Shown: positions 8,636-17,532, numbered from the stretch's first letter. The stretch: DNA of 64,000 nt from Ferranicluibacter quercicola (GCF_021168455.1 NZ_JAJOZR010000003.1:124001-188000); one strand, 5' to 3'. A program made the numbers and translations. Notes: generated by a model not told the origin, from the sequence alone.

Positions 8636-9595
8636 ATGAACCCGCATCAACTGTCCTCCGGCGACCTCATTGCCGACCGGCGTGCCGAATATGCGCAGAT
8701 GCTGGCGGCAAGCGGCGATCATGCGGAAGCGGCGGACCTGATGCGCCAGGCGCTGGAGCGGGTGCCCGACTGGGCGGCCGGCTGGTTTCGCTTGGCCGAA
8801 CACGAGGAGAAGGCCGGAGAACGCGACGCAGCCGTTTCATCGCTTGGCCGCGTGCTCGACCTCAACCCGGACGACATTTTCGGCGCCCGCCTGAAACGCG
8901 CCGTCCTCGGCGGCGGCGATGTGCCGGCCCAGGCGCCCAGCGTCTATGTCGCGCGGCTCTTCGACGACTATGCCGACCGGTTCGACACGGCTCTGGTGGA
9001 GCGGCTGGGATATACGGTGCCCGCACGGCTGGCGGGGATGGTGGAGCGATTCACGGGCGGAGCGATGCTTGAGCGCGCCATCGACCTTGGCTGCGGCACC
9101 GGCCTCTTCGGTGCGCAGATCCGGCATCGGGTCGGCATGCTGGAGGGCTACGACCTCTCCGCCAACATGCTGGCCAAGGCGGACGAGAAGCATCTCTACG
9201 ACCATCTCGGGGAAGCCGATCTCTCCCGGCCTCTCGACACGTCCGGCCTGATCGCCCCGGATCGTCCCCGCGGGCGCGCGGATCTCGCGGCAGCCGCCGA
9301 CGTGCTGATGTATCTCGGCGATCTCGTCTCGGTCTTTGCCCTCGTCCCGCATCTGTTGACGGCGAAAGGGCTCTTTGCCTTCTCCGTCGAGGACGCGCAG
9401 GACGGTACGGCAAACGGCGCTGCCGAGGGCTTTCTCCTGCGTCCCTCGCTGCGCTATGCGCATACGGAGGCCTATGTCCGCAGCCTCTGTGAGACGGCCG
9501 GGCTCGACGTGCTGGATGTGACGCGCGCGACCATTCGCAAAGATGGCGCGCAGGACATCGCCGGCATTCTGTTTCTTTCGCGCCAGAGCCTCTGA
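8636..9595 (+). CDS. Class I SAM-dependent methyltransferase with N-terminal TPR segment
   Basis: 319 aa. Residues 1 to about 90 are TPR-like helices (AEYAQMLAASGDHAEAADLM, then GWFRLAEHEEKAGERDAA). A linker with YVARLFDDYADRFD leads to a Rossmann methyltransferase with SAM motif I (AIDLGCGTGLFG) and motif II (EGYDLSANML). The same TPR-methyltransferase order is seen in many rhizobial proteins of unknown substrate. ATG 8636 is supported by AGGAG eight bases upstream; the open frame runs 40 codons further up without a ribosome site. It is divergent from the DUF6460-like gene. The substrate cannot be named from sequence. Confidence 0.88.
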   Translation: MNPHQLSSGDLIADRRAEYAQMLAASGDHAEAADLMRQALERVPDWAAGWFRLAEHEEKAGERDAAVSSLGRVLDLNPDDIFGARLKRAVLGGGDVPAQAPSVYVARLFDDYADRFDTALVERLGYTVPARLAGMVERFTGGAMLERAIDLGCGTGLFGAQIRHRVGMLEGYDLSANMLAKADEKHLYDHLGEADLSRPLDTSGLIAPDRPRGRADLAAAADVLMYLGDLVSVFALVPHLLTAKGLFAFSVEDAQDGTANGAAEGFLLRPSLRYAHTEAYVRSLCETAGLDVLDVTRATIRKDGAQDIAGILFLSRQSL

Positions 9596-9792
9596 ACGAC
9601 GCTTTATTGCGAAGTTGAAATAGGTCAGCATACCTTACGTATTTGCCTTGCAAAGCATTGCGAAAGCCCGATGATATCGGTGCTTCCAAGGCGTCGGCCG
9701 CATGCGCCGACCTGGAAACACGCGCATTTTCTGACCCTCTCGGGCCCTACGCCTGTCGATACCGACCTCACCGCCTTTTCGGAGCGAATGCC

Positions 9793-10425
9793 ATGTCCTT
9801 GATTTCGGCCCTCGGCTTCTGGAATACCAATGCGGCTCGCCATACGCCGATCGAGGATGTGCAGGGTGTCTTCACCGGCAGTGTCGTCTCGGCGCTGGGG
9901 CTCTACATTCTGGCCAGTGCCGGACTTCTCACCGGCAGCACGGCCGGCATCGCCTTTCTGCTGCACTACGCGCTGGACGTGAATTTCGGGCTGGCCTTCT
10001 TCCTGCTCAACCTGCCGTTCTTCTATCTCTCGCTGAAGCGGCTGGGATGGGCCTTCACCATAAAAACATTCATCGCCATCGGCCTGACATCCGTCATCGC
10101 CGACATGCAGTCGCGCTTCTTCGTGATTTCGAGCATCCACCCGGCCTGGGCCGCGCTTCTCGGCGGGCTGCTGCTCGGCTATGGCCTTCTGGCGCTCTAT
10201 CGACACCGCGCCAGCCTTGGCGGCGTGGGCATTCTCGGGATCTATCTGCAGGAACGTTTCGGCATCCGCGCCGGTCTCGTGCAGCTCGCGATCGATCTCT
10301 GCGTGCTCACCGCAGCCTTCTTCGTCACCCTTCCCTCGGTCGTCTTCTACTCGGTGCTGGGCGCCGTGGCGCTCAACCTCTTCGTGACGATCAACCACCG
10401 GTCCGACCGCTACATCGCCCTCTAG
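9793..10425 (+). CDS. YitT family membrane protein (paralogue 1)
   Basis: 210 aa, five to six membrane helices. The YitT pattern is clear: ALGLYILASAGLLTGSTAGI near residue 35, GLAFFLLNLPFF, YRHRASLGGVGIL and NHRSDRYIAL at the end. It is shorter than Bacillus YitT (about 280 aa) because the C-terminal DUF2179 domain is absent. Function is not established for the family. GGAG lies about nine bases before ATG 9793. A second paralogue lies 760 bp downstream on the same strand. Confidence 0.9.
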   Translation: MSLISALGFWNTNAARHTPIEDVQGVFTGSVVSALGLYILASAGLLTGSTAGIAFLLHYALDVNFGLAFFLLNLPFFYLSLKRLGWAFTIKTFIAIGLTSVIADMQSRFFVISSIHPAWAALLGGLLLGYGLLALYRHRASLGGVGILGIYLQERFGIRAGLVQLAIDLCVLTAAFFVTLPSVVFYSVLGAVALNLFVTINHRSDRYIAL

Positions 10426-10458
10426 GTCGAGCGGCGCCGAACCGGCGTCCGGCGGGCC

Positions 10459-10758
10459 TCACTTCATCGTGTTGAAGCCTTCGATCCAGGCGTCGCGCTT
10501 CGCGCGGCTGGAGGCGGCATAGGGGCAGGATCTGAGCGCCATGCCTTCGAAGGCGGCGTTTCGGCCCTCGCATCGCAGCCGCGCCGCCTCCTCCGGCGTC
10601 AGCACCGGCTCGGCTTCGCCGCGGTCGTCGGACGGCGGGGGCGTGTCCCGCTCCAGCCGCGCCTGAATGCTGCGCAAGGCGGCAAGAACCGGTGCGGGCG
10701 CATCGGCGGTCCGCGTGGTGGTGCTTTCTCCTGTCTGTCCCGGCACGATGAAGGTCAT
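10459..10758 (-). CDS. RMF/CrpP-like protein (ribosome modulation factor domain)
   Basis: 99 aa. The last 35 residues match the RMF pattern: EGRNAAFEG at 64-72, a CPY triad at 78-80, then R-x-x-W with Trp91 and Gly-Phe at 94-95, comparable to E. coli RMF, which dimerises 70S ribosomes in stationary phase. The related CrpP family has the same core. The first 60 residues are an unusual extension, mostly disordered and proline/acid rich, absent from the 55-aa E. coli protein. GGAG is about eight bases before the ATG. It lies convergent to the first YitT gene. Family call good; ribosome hibernation role inferred. Confidence 0.75.
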   Translation of the reverse strand: MTFIVPGQTGESTTTRTADAPAPVLAALRSIQARLERDTPPPSDDRGEAEPVLTPEEAARLRCEGRNAAFEGMALRSCPYAASSRAKRDAWIEGFNTMK

Positions 10759-10819
10759 CTCCTGTCTCCTACTCCTGTTGATCCTCTTCTATCAGGAAAA
10801 CATGAAATAAATGACTGCG

Positions 10820-11035
10820 TCACGGGCCCGGTCGCACACCCGTTTGTGGTGCCGCCTCGTCCATGGCCTTGCGCACGGTGTCGTGCATATCGGCATCGCG
10901 ATCCTTGTCGGTATCATGATGCGCGACATTGCCGCCGTCCTTGCGTTTCAGTTCGCGGTCGATCGTCGCGCGATCGCCCTCGGCGGGCTCCTGCAGGATC
11001 TTGTCGCCGGCCGGTGCCGTATCTTTGTCGTCCAT
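10820..11035 (-). CDS. Small hydrophilic hypothetical protein
   Basis: 71 aa, rich in Asp, Lys, Arg and Glu, without hydrophobic segment or cysteine, so probably disordered (for example KILQEPAEGDRATIDREL). AAGGA lies about eight bases before ATG 11035. The frame stays open upstream to 11338, but that part overlaps the next YitT gene on the other strand and looks non-coding. It lies between the RMF-like gene and the second YitT gene. Small charged proteins of this type are often stress-induced in rhizobia; I cannot assign a function. Confidence 0.6.
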   Translation of the reverse strand: MDDKDTAPAGDKILQEPAEGDRATIDRELKRKDGGNVAHHDTDKDRDADMHDTVRKAMDEAAPQTGVRPGP

Positions 11036-11183
11036 GATGCCATCCTTTCGTCTTCGCGAACATCGCTTTCTGTCAACGAGAAGAAACGAGCGGCCAAATC
11101 GATGGTTCCTTAAGCGGCTCGACACCTTTCCGTTTCCGTTGCAAAGCCGTATGCCTCTTCGTGACACAGCAGAGAGGCAGGAC

Positions 11184-11822
11184 ATGACGGCCGTCAGAGG
11201 AGCTTTTACGGCGCTGATCCATTCGCGGGCGGAGCGGCATTCGCTTCTGGAAGACGCACAGGGCATCGTGGCCGGCAGCATGCTGGCCGTGCTTGGCGTG
11301 GCGCTGCTGCAGGGTGCCGGCCTGTTCACGGGCGGCACGGCCGGCGCGGCCTTCCTGCTGCATTATGCGACGGGGCTGTCCTTCGGCGCCTGCTTCTTCG
11401 CCATCAACCTGCCGTTCGCCTATCTCGCCTATCGCCGACTGGGGATGGGCTTCACGCTGAAGACCTTTGCGGCGATCGCGCTGACGGCGCTCCTGTCCGA
11501 AGTCGTGCCGGCGCAGCTTGGTCTCGCGCGGGTCGATCCGCTGGTGGGGGGCCTGTTCGGCGGTCTGGCCATCGGTGCCGGCATGCTGGCGCTGTTCCGG
11601 CACCGGGCGAGCCTTGGCGGCATCGGCATCCTCGCGGTCTATATTCAGGATCGCTTCGGTTTCCGGGCGGGCCTCGTGCAGCTCGGCTTCGACGCCGTGA
11701 TCCTCGCCTTCGCCGTCTTTCTGGCCAGCCCCTTCATCATCCTCTGCTCCGTGCTCGGCGCGCTGGTCCTCAACCTCACCATCGCCGTGAACCATCGCAA
11801 GGACCGCTACATCGCGTTCTGA
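11184..11822 (+). CDS. YitT family membrane protein (paralogue 2)
   Basis: 212 aa and clearly homologous along its whole length to the YitT protein at 9793-10425: GLFTGGTAGAAFLLHYATG, ACFFAINLPFAYLAYRRLG, FRHRASLGGIGIL and NHRKDRYIAF. Like its partner it lacks the C-terminal DUF2179 domain. The start at 11184 follows an AGAGGCAGG ribosome site. Two copies on one strand suggest a local duplication followed by insertion of, or around, the two minus-strand genes between them. Confidence 0.9.
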   Translation: MTAVRGAFTALIHSRAERHSLLEDAQGIVAGSMLAVLGVALLQGAGLFTGGTAGAAFLLHYATGLSFGACFFAINLPFAYLAYRRLGMGFTLKTFAAIALTALLSEVVPAQLGLARVDPLVGGLFGGLAIGAGMLALFRHRASLGGIGILAVYIQDRFGFRAGLVQLGFDAVILAFAVFLASPFIILCSVLGALVLNLTIAVNHRKDRYIAF

Positions 11823-11906
11823 CGGCCAAGGCCGTTTGCAGATTTGGCCGGTTTCAACGACGCCGATCTCTGGAAAGAGCCGGGTCGGCGTTCTACATTC
11901 GTACCC

Positions 11907-14531
11907 GTGAAACAGATCCCGTCCGTTCAGCCCGCATCGCCGGCCTTCGCTCTGCCAGAACCGTTCCTGCGCTGGTTCTCGCGCAAGGGCTGGCAGCCGC
12001 GTGCGCATCAGCTCGATCTGCTCGCGCGGATTCGCGGTGGGGAGAGCATGCTGCTGATCGCGCCGACCGGGGCCGGCAAGACGCTCGCGGGCTTCCTGCC
12101 TTCGCTGGTGTCGCTTACCGAGCGTGGCCGGATCCCGCCCGGCACCGGATTTCACGGCATCCACACCCTCTATATCTCGCCGCTGAAGGCGCTGGCGGTC
12201 GATATCGAGCGCAACCTGATGACGCCCGTCGGCGAGATGGGGCTGCCGATCCGGGTGGAGAACCGCACGGGCGACACGCCGCAATCCAAGCGCCAGCGCC
12301 AGAAGCTCGATCCGCCGGATATTCTCCTCACCACGCCGGAGCAGGTCGCCCTGCTGATCGCCAACGGCGAGGCCGAGCGCTTCTTCAAACATCTGGAATA
12401 TGTCATCTTCGACGAGCTGCACTCGCTGGTCACCTCCAAGCGCGGGCATCTGCTCGCCCTCGGGCTTGCGCGGCTGCGGCGGCTTGCGCCCGGACTGAAG
12501 ACCATCGGCCTCTCCGCCACGGTCGCCGACCCCATGGACCTGCAGCGCTGGCTGGTGGCGCAAGTGCCGGATCGGGCGGAATGCGCGGGCGTCATCACGG
12601 TTTCGGGCGGGGCGAAGCCCGACATCTCCATTCTCGCCAGCGAGGTTCGCGTGCCCTGGTCCGGGCATACGGCAAGCTATGCCATGCCGGAGGTCTACGA
12701 GGCGATCAAGCGGCACCGCACCGCCCTCCTCTTCGTCAACACGCGCAACCAGGCGGAACGGCTGTTCCAGGCGCTCTGGACCATCAACGACGACAACCTG
12801 CCGATCGCCCTGCATCACGGCTCGCTGGATGTCGGGCAGCGACGCAAGGTCGAGGCGGCCATGGCGGAAAACCGCCTGCGCGCCGTGGTCGCCACCTCGA
12901 CGCTCGATCTCGGCATCGACTGGGGCGATGTGGATCTCGTCATCCATGTGGGCGCGCCGAAGGGGGCGAGCCGTCTCGCCCAGCGCATCGGCCGCTCCAA
13001 CCACCGCATGGACGAGCCGAGCCAGGCGATCCTCGTGCCGGCGAACCGTTTCGAGGTGATGGAGTGCCAGGCGGCGCTCGATGCCAACTATCTCGGGGCG
13101 CAGGACACGCCGCCGGTCGGCCGCGGCGCGCTCGACGTGCTCGCCCAGCATGTGCTCGGCATGGCCTGCGCCGCGCCGTTCGATCCGCTCGCACTCTACG
13201 ACGAGATCACCAGCGCGTCGCCCTATGCCGAACTGACATGGGAGACCTTCGAGCGCATCATCGATTTCGTGGCGACGGGCGGCTATGCGCTGCGCACCTA
13301 CGAGCGCTATGCCCGCATCCGCAAGACGGAGGACGGGCTGTGGCGCGTGTCCAACGGCAAGGTCGCGCAGCAGTACCGGCTGAACATCGGCACCATCATC
13401 GAATCGCCGACGCTGAACGTGCGGCTGGTCGGCAAGATGGCCAGCAAGGCGCGCATGGGGCGTGGCGGCCTGTCGCTCGGCAAGGTGGAGGAGTTCTTTC
13501 TGGAGATGCTGTCGCCGGGCGATACCTTCCTGTTCGGCGGCAAGGTCATCCGCTTCGAGGGCATCCATGAGAACGAGTGTCTGGTGACGCAGGGCTACAA
13601 GCTCGACCCGAAGATCCCCTCCTATGCCGGCGGCAAGTTTCCGCTCTCGACCTATCTCGCGGCCCAGGTGCGCCGGATGCTCGCCGATCCCGAAGCGCAT
13701 GCCGACCTGCCGGAGCAGGTGCGCGACTGGCTGGCGATCCAGCGCGACCTCTCCATGCTGCCGCGCCAGGACGAGCTGCTGATCGAGACCTTTCCCTATG
13801 GCAACCGCTATTTCATGGTCACTTACGCCTTCGAGGGGCGGCTTGCCCACCAGACGCTCGGCATGCTGCTGACGCGGCGGCTCGACCGGGCGGGGCTGAA
13901 CCCGATGGGCTTCGTCGCCACGGATTACTCGCTGGCGATCTGGTGCATGGAGGATATGACGCAGGCGTTTCAGGCCGGCCATCCCTCTCTGGCCGACCTC
14001 TTCGACGAGGACATGCTGGGCGACGATCTGGAGGCGTGGCTCGACGAGAGCTATCTGCTCAAGCGCACCTTCCGCAACTGCGCCATCATCGCCGGGCTCA
14101 TCGAGCCGCGACACCCCGGCAAGGAGAAGACCGGGCGGCAGGTCACGGTCTCCAGCGATCTCATCTACGACGTTCTGCGCAGCCACGAACCGGACCACAT
14201 CCTGCTTGAGGCGACACGCAACGATGCGGCAACAGGGCTTTTGGATATCGGGCGGCTTGGCGATATGCTGGTGCGAATCAAGAGCCACATCGTCCACCGG
14301 CCGCTCGAAAAGGTTTCGCCGCTTGCCGTTCCGATCATGCTGGAAATCGGCCGGGAATCCGTGCCGGGCCAGGCACCGGACGCGCTGCTGGCGGAAGCTG
14401 CCGACGAGCTGATCTTCGAGGCGATGGGCGAACACGCCGACATGCCGGGCTTCTCGCAAGGGTCCGGCGCGCCGGCTCCTTCGGAAGACTCTGACGAGCC
14501 GGTGGATCGACCGGCGGGAACACGACGCTGA
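11907..14531 (+). CDS. Ligase-associated DEXH-box helicase (Lhr-type)
   Basis: 874 aa. A superfamily 2 helicase: Walker A APTGAGKT (about residues 52-59), DELH box near 167 (FDELHSL), motif III LSATV, motif VI QRIGRSNHR near 358-366, and the long Lhr C-terminal region. This subfamily is the DNA-damage helicase usually encoded with an ATP-dependent ligase, an exonuclease and PdeM. I place the start at GTG 11907, which suits the family N-terminus (FLRWFSRKGWQPRAHQ soon after), though no good ribosome site is visible; a TTG at 11844 is possible. The stop overlaps the pdeM start (TGATG). Confidence 0.93.
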   Translation: MKQIPSVQPASPAFALPEPFLRWFSRKGWQPRAHQLDLLARIRGGESMLLIAPTGAGKTLAGFLPSLVSLTERGRIPPGTGFHGIHTLYISPLKALAVDIERNLMTPVGEMGLPIRVENRTGDTPQSKRQRQKLDPPDILLTTPEQVALLIANGEAERFFKHLEYVIFDELHSLVTSKRGHLLALGLARLRRLAPGLKTIGLSATVADPMDLQRWLVAQVPDRAECAGVITVSGGAKPDISILASEVRVPWSGHTASYAMPEVYEAIKRHRTALLFVNTRNQAERLFQALWTINDDNLPIALHHGSLDVGQRRKVEAAMAENRLRAVVATSTLDLGIDWGDVDLVIHVGAPKGASRLAQRIGRSNHRMDEPSQAILVPANRFEVMECQAALDANYLGAQDTPPVGRGALDVLAQHVLGMACAAPFDPLALYDEITSASPYAELTWETFERIIDFVATGGYALRTYERYARIRKTEDGLWRVSNGKVAQQYRLNIGTIIESPTLNVRLVGKMASKARMGRGGLSLGKVEEFFLEMLSPGDTFLFGGKVIRFEGIHENECLVTQGYKLDPKIPSYAGGKFPLSTYLAAQVRRMLADPEAHADLPEQVRDWLAIQRDLSMLPRQDELLIETFPYGNRYFMVTYAFEGRLAHQTLGMLLTRRLDRAGLNPMGFVATDYSLAIWCMEDMTQAFQAGHPSLADLFDEDMLGDDLEAWLDESYLLKRTFRNCAIIAGLIEPRHPGKEKTGRQVTVSSDLIYDVLRSHEPDHILLEATRNDAATGLLDIGRLGDMLVRIKSHIVHRPLEKVSPLAVPIMLEIGRESVPGQAPDALLAEAADELIFEAMGEHADMPGFSQGSGAPAPSEDSDEPVDRPAGTRR

Positions 14532-15259
14532 TGCACCGCCTCTACCATGCCAGCCGCACCGCGGCCGATGCCTACCCTGCCCTGTCCGAACGCATCGCCG
14601 TCAACGGCGTCGCCGTCGTCTGCGATCCGCTTGGCGGCCTGCACCTGCCGGATCACGATGTGCTCGTCGTCTCCGACCTGCACCTTGAAAAAGGTTCGGC
14701 CTTCGCCCGCCGCGGCATGATGCTGCCGCCCTACGATACCCTCTCGACGCTGAAGATCCTGCAGGCGATCATCGCCCGCCACAACCCGAAGACCGTGATC
14801 AGCCTCGGCGACAATTTCCACGATCGCGTCGGCTCCGCTTTGATGCCGGAGATGTTTCGCCAGATGATCGTCGACATGGCGCGCGGGCGCGAATGGATCT
14901 GGATCAACGGCAACCATGATCCGGACGGCGCCGCGACCCTGCCGGGCGCCTCTCTCGACGAATTGCGGCTTGGCGGCCTCACCTTCCGGCACGAGCCGAG
15001 CCTCGAGGCGATCCCGGGCGAAATCGCCGGCCACCTCCACCCCGCCGCCATCGTCCGCCGACGCGAGAAATCCGTGCGCCGTGCCTGTTTCGCGACCGAC
15101 GGCACGCGCCTCGTCATGCCCGCCTTCGGCGTCACCACCGGCGGCATGGACCTCGCCCATCCCACCATCTGCCGCCTGTTCGACCAGACGAGACTGACCG
15201 CCCACATGCTCGGCCGCGACCGGATCTATTCGGTGCGGTTTGCAAATTTACGGGGGTGA
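14531..15259 (+). CDS. pdeM: Ligase-associated DNA damage response endonuclease PdeM
   Basis: 242 aa, a calcineurin-like metallophosphoesterase. All metal-binding motifs are present: SDLHLEKG (Asp49, His51), GDNFHD (93-98), NGNHD (126-130) and GHLHP (168-172). The PdeM branch is recognised by the LEKGSAFARRG and PPYDTLSTL segments. It is translationally coupled to the helicase gene. In the described four-gene set (helicase, ligase, exonuclease, PdeM) these act on damaged DNA. The ligase and exonuclease are not adjacent here. Downstream is a RIME-like repeat. Confidence 0.93.
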   Translation: MHRLYHASRTAADAYPALSERIAVNGVAVVCDPLGGLHLPDHDVLVVSDLHLEKGSAFARRGMMLPPYDTLSTLKILQAIIARHNPKTVISLGDNFHDRVGSALMPEMFRQMIVDMARGREWIWINGNHDPDGAATLPGASLDELRLGGLTFRHEPSLEAIPGEIAGHLHPAAIVRRREKSVRRACFATDGTRLVMPAFGVTTGGMDLAHPTICRLFDQTRLTAHMLGRDRIYSVRFANLRG

Positions 15260-15288
15260 GTGGGGTGTGTGCTCGGCGGGTGGAGCCG

Positions 15289-15442
15289 CCCCTCATCCGG
15301 CTGCCGCCGCCTTATCCCCGCGAGCGGGGCGAAGGGACACTTGGCACCCTTTGCGCTTACCAATAAGAGTCAGATCGAGGGCCACTACACGTCTCTTCTC
15401 CCCGTCAAAACGGGGAGAAGATGCCGGCAGGCAGATGAGGGG
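15289..15442. repeat. RIME-like rhizobial intergenic mosaic element
   Basis: A 154-bp palindromic element between pdeM and the Lrp-type gene. The outer arms are inverted: CCCCTCATCCGGCTGCCG at 15289-15306 and the matching CGGCAGGCAGATGAGGGG at 15425-15442. Inside is an 11-bp perfect stem (15395-15405 with 15410-15420, loop CAAA) built on CTTCTCCCC/GGGGAGAAG. This is the usual sequence of RIME-type repeats scattered between genes in Rhizobium, Agrobacterium and Ensifer. It may also end transcription between the convergent neighbours. Confidence 0.8.
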
Positions 15443-15460
15443 CCGCTCGGAGGTGAAAAT

Positions 15461-15697
15461 CTAAAACGCGTTGAACGTCAGTGTGGTCAGCGAGCGGGTG
15501 ATGCCGGGGACGGTGGCGATGTTGTCGTTGATGAACTTGCCGATGTCCTGGCCTTCTTCGATGTAGACCTTGATGATCAGGTCGTAATCGCCGGAGGTGG
15601 AGTACATTTCCGAGACGATTTCCTTGCGGTAGATCGCGTCGGCGACCTCGTAGGTCTTGCCGGGGGCGCATTGGAGCTGGACGAAGATCGGCTTCAT
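15461..15697 (-). CDS. Stand-alone Lrp/AsnC ligand-binding (RAM) domain protein
   Basis: 78 aa, the length of a single RAM domain without the helix-turn-helix half of Lrp. The pattern is FVQLQCAPGKTYEVAD, then STSGDYDLIIKVY and PGITRSLTTL, with the conserved Gly-Asp-Tyr-Asp of the ligand pocket. Such proteins oligomerise and bind small ligands, often amino acids, and can modulate full-length Lrp partners; none is in the window. GAGG lies about ten bases before the ATG. It is convergent with pdeM across the RIME-like element. Confidence 0.9.
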   Translation of the reverse strand: MKPIFVQLQCAPGKTYEVADAIYRKEIVSEMYSTSGDYDLIIKVYIEEGQDIGKFINDNIATVPGITRSLTTLTFNAF

Positions 15698-15817
15698 GTC
15701 GGTTGGTCCTCATATGTTTCCGCACGACATAGGGCAGAATCGCGGTCTGTGGAACCGTGCCTTTCCGGAAGGCGACGCAGCTTTTCCTTCAGTCAGGTCA
15801 AGGCGACGCTTTTCTCC

Positions 15818-16606
15818 CTAGTCGCGTCGGAAGGCGACGCTGGCGGCCCAGCCGGTGATGACGGCGAGCAGGACGGCGAAGAGACCGTAGAAGAAAGGGT
15901 GCTTGTGGGCGGCCTCGGTGATGGCGGCTTCGAGGCCGGTCTTGATGACCCGGAGCGGCAGCGCCTTGGCCGCCACGAACACGCCATCGCGGAAAAGGTA
16001 GGCGCGCACGACATGAACGCCGTTTGGCACGTCGGCCGGCAGGCGCACGGAGGCCTTGAAGAGGCTCGCCGAAATGAACTGCACCCCACCGGGATCGCGC
16101 TGGTAGACGCCGCTCGTTTCGCGCAGGCGCCGGAAGGCGCTGCGAAACTCGGTGACGCTGCTGCCGTCGCCGATATAGCCGATCGGACTCAGCGTCATGT
16201 GGGCCACGCCGATGCCCATATTGTTCATCTCGTTGGCTGGCGCGATGGCATCGATGTCGCGCGTGCTCGAGAGAGAATAGGATTCCGGCACGAGTTCGAA
16301 GGTCATCGACTGGGTGTTGACCCAGATGCCGAAGACGCGGCGCTTCTTGCGCACGGTGGCGCTTTCCTTCGGGCCCTCCAGCGAGACGACGATATTGTAT
16401 TTGCCCTGCGCCAGAAGGTCGGGCGCGAACCCGTCGATCGCGCCGAAAATGGTGAGGTCGGCGCCTCGGAAGTCGGAGGTGATGGCGATCTCGTCGGTGG
16501 AGATGCCGATGTCGAGCTTTTCGGTGAACTCGTCCGCGCGGTTCTGGGCCGCCGCGGGAGCCGCGAGCGCCAGGGCCACGAGGAGGCTTGCGAGACGACG
16601 GCGCAT
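15818..16606 (-). CDS. TIGR02186 family membrane-anchored periplasmic protein
   Basis: 262 aa. Signal peptide at the start (LASLLVALALAAPAAAQ), a periplasmic beta-rich body (DEIAITSDFRGADLTIFGA, GPKESATVRKKRRVFGIWVN) and one C-terminal membrane helix at about residues 240-257 (YGLFAVLLAVITGWAA). This is the alphaproteobacterial TIGR02186 family, of unknown biochemical role. Its ATG overlaps the stop of the TauE/SafE permease by one base, and the two are regularly paired in alphaproteobacteria, so it probably assists that permease. Confidence 0.88.
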   Translation of the reverse strand: MRRRLASLLVALALAAPAAAQNRADEFTEKLDIGISTDEIAITSDFRGADLTIFGAIDGFAPDLLAQGKYNIVVSLEGPKESATVRKKRRVFGIWVNTQSMTFELVPESYSLSSTRDIDAIAPANEMNNMGIGVAHMTLSPIGYIGDGSSVTEFRSAFRRLRETSGVYQRDPGGVQFISASLFKASVRLPADVPNGVHVVRAYLFRDGVFVAAKALPLRVIKTGLEAAITEAAHKHPFFYGLFAVLLAVITGWAASVAFRRD

Positions 16607-17532
16607 CAGAAGCCGGACCCCGACGAGATGACCGAATAGATGTCAGCGGGCGGCAGCACGAGTTCGACCGCAAGACGGATGCCGACGGCGAGCACCAGGA
16701 GGGCCAACAGCGCCCGCAGCTGCTCGCCGCGCAGCTTCTGGCCGACGCGCACGCCATATTGCGCCCCGATGACGCCGGCGATCATCAGCACGAAGGCGAG
16801 CACGATATCGACCGTGTAATTCGCCGTCGCCTGGACGATGACTGTATAGGCCGAGACGAAGATGATCTGGAACAGCGACGTGCCCACGACGACATTGGTC
16901 GGGATGCGCAGGAGATAGATCATGGCGGGCACCATGATGAAGCCGCCGCCGACCCCCATGACGGAGGTGAGGATGCCGATGCAGAAGCCGAGACCGGCGA
17001 CGGGGATGATGCTGAGATAAATCTTCGACTTCTTGAACCGCACCTTGAGCGGAAGGCGGTGGATCCAGCCGTGATGGCCGGGGCGGCGCAGCGGCATGGC
17101 CTCGTTGCGCTTGGCGCGCCGCAGCGCATTGATGCTTTCGGCCAGCATGAGCGAGCCGACGGAGCCGAGCAGCAGCACATAGGCGAGCGAGATCACCAGA
17201 TCGAGCTGGCCGATGCGGCGCAGGGCGGCGAAGATCCAGATGCCGAGCGTCGCGCCTGCCAGGCCTCCGAGCAAGAGGACGGTGCCGAGCTTGATATCGA
17301 TGGTGCCGCGGCGGAAATGGGTGATGGCGCCGGAGATGGAGGAGGCCACGACCTGATTGGCGCCGGTGGCGACGGCGACGACCGGCGGGATATTGTAGAA
17401 GATCAGGAGCGGCGTGATGAGGAACCCGCCACCCACGCCGAACATGCCGGAGAGGAAGCCGACGGCGGCCCCCATGCCGAGGATGATCAGCACGTTCACC
17501 GAGAGTTCCGCAATGGGCAGGTAGATCGTCAC
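16606..17532 (-). CDS. TauE/SafE (TSUP) family permease
   Basis: 308 aa, about eight membrane helices. The duplicated TSUP signature is present twice: GFLSGMFGVGGGFLITPLL near residue 27 and GILTSVMGVGGGFIMVPAM in the second half. Members export sulfite or other small organosulfonates. The start is GTG 17532, with GAGG seven bases upstream; the frame is open further but the MTIYLPIAE-like beginning fits homologues. It is coupled to the TIGR02186 gene and lies downstream of podJ on the same strand. The substrate is not determined by sequence. Confidence 0.9.
   Translation of the reverse strand: MTIYLPIAELSVNVLIILGMGAAVGFLSGMFGVGGGFLITPLLIFYNIPPVVAVATGANQVVASSISGAITHFRRGTIDIKLGTVLLLGGLAGATLGIWIFAALRRIGQLDLVISLAYVLLLGSVGSLMLAESINALRRAKRNEAMPLRRPGHHGWIHRLPLKVRFKKSKIYLSIIPVAGLGFCIGILTSVMGVGGGFIMVPAMIYLLRIPTNVVVGTSLFQIIFVSAYTVIVQATANYTVDIVLAFVLMIAGVIGAQYGVRVGQKLRGEQLRALLALLVLAVGIRLAVELVLPPADIYSVISSGSGF

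Noticed and set aside
11073..14459. Very long open frame of 1128 codons on the minus strand
   Set aside because: It is antisense to the Lhr helicase gene. In GC-rich DNA the opposite strand often lacks stops. The translation has no domain and is biased to Arg, Ala and Gly.
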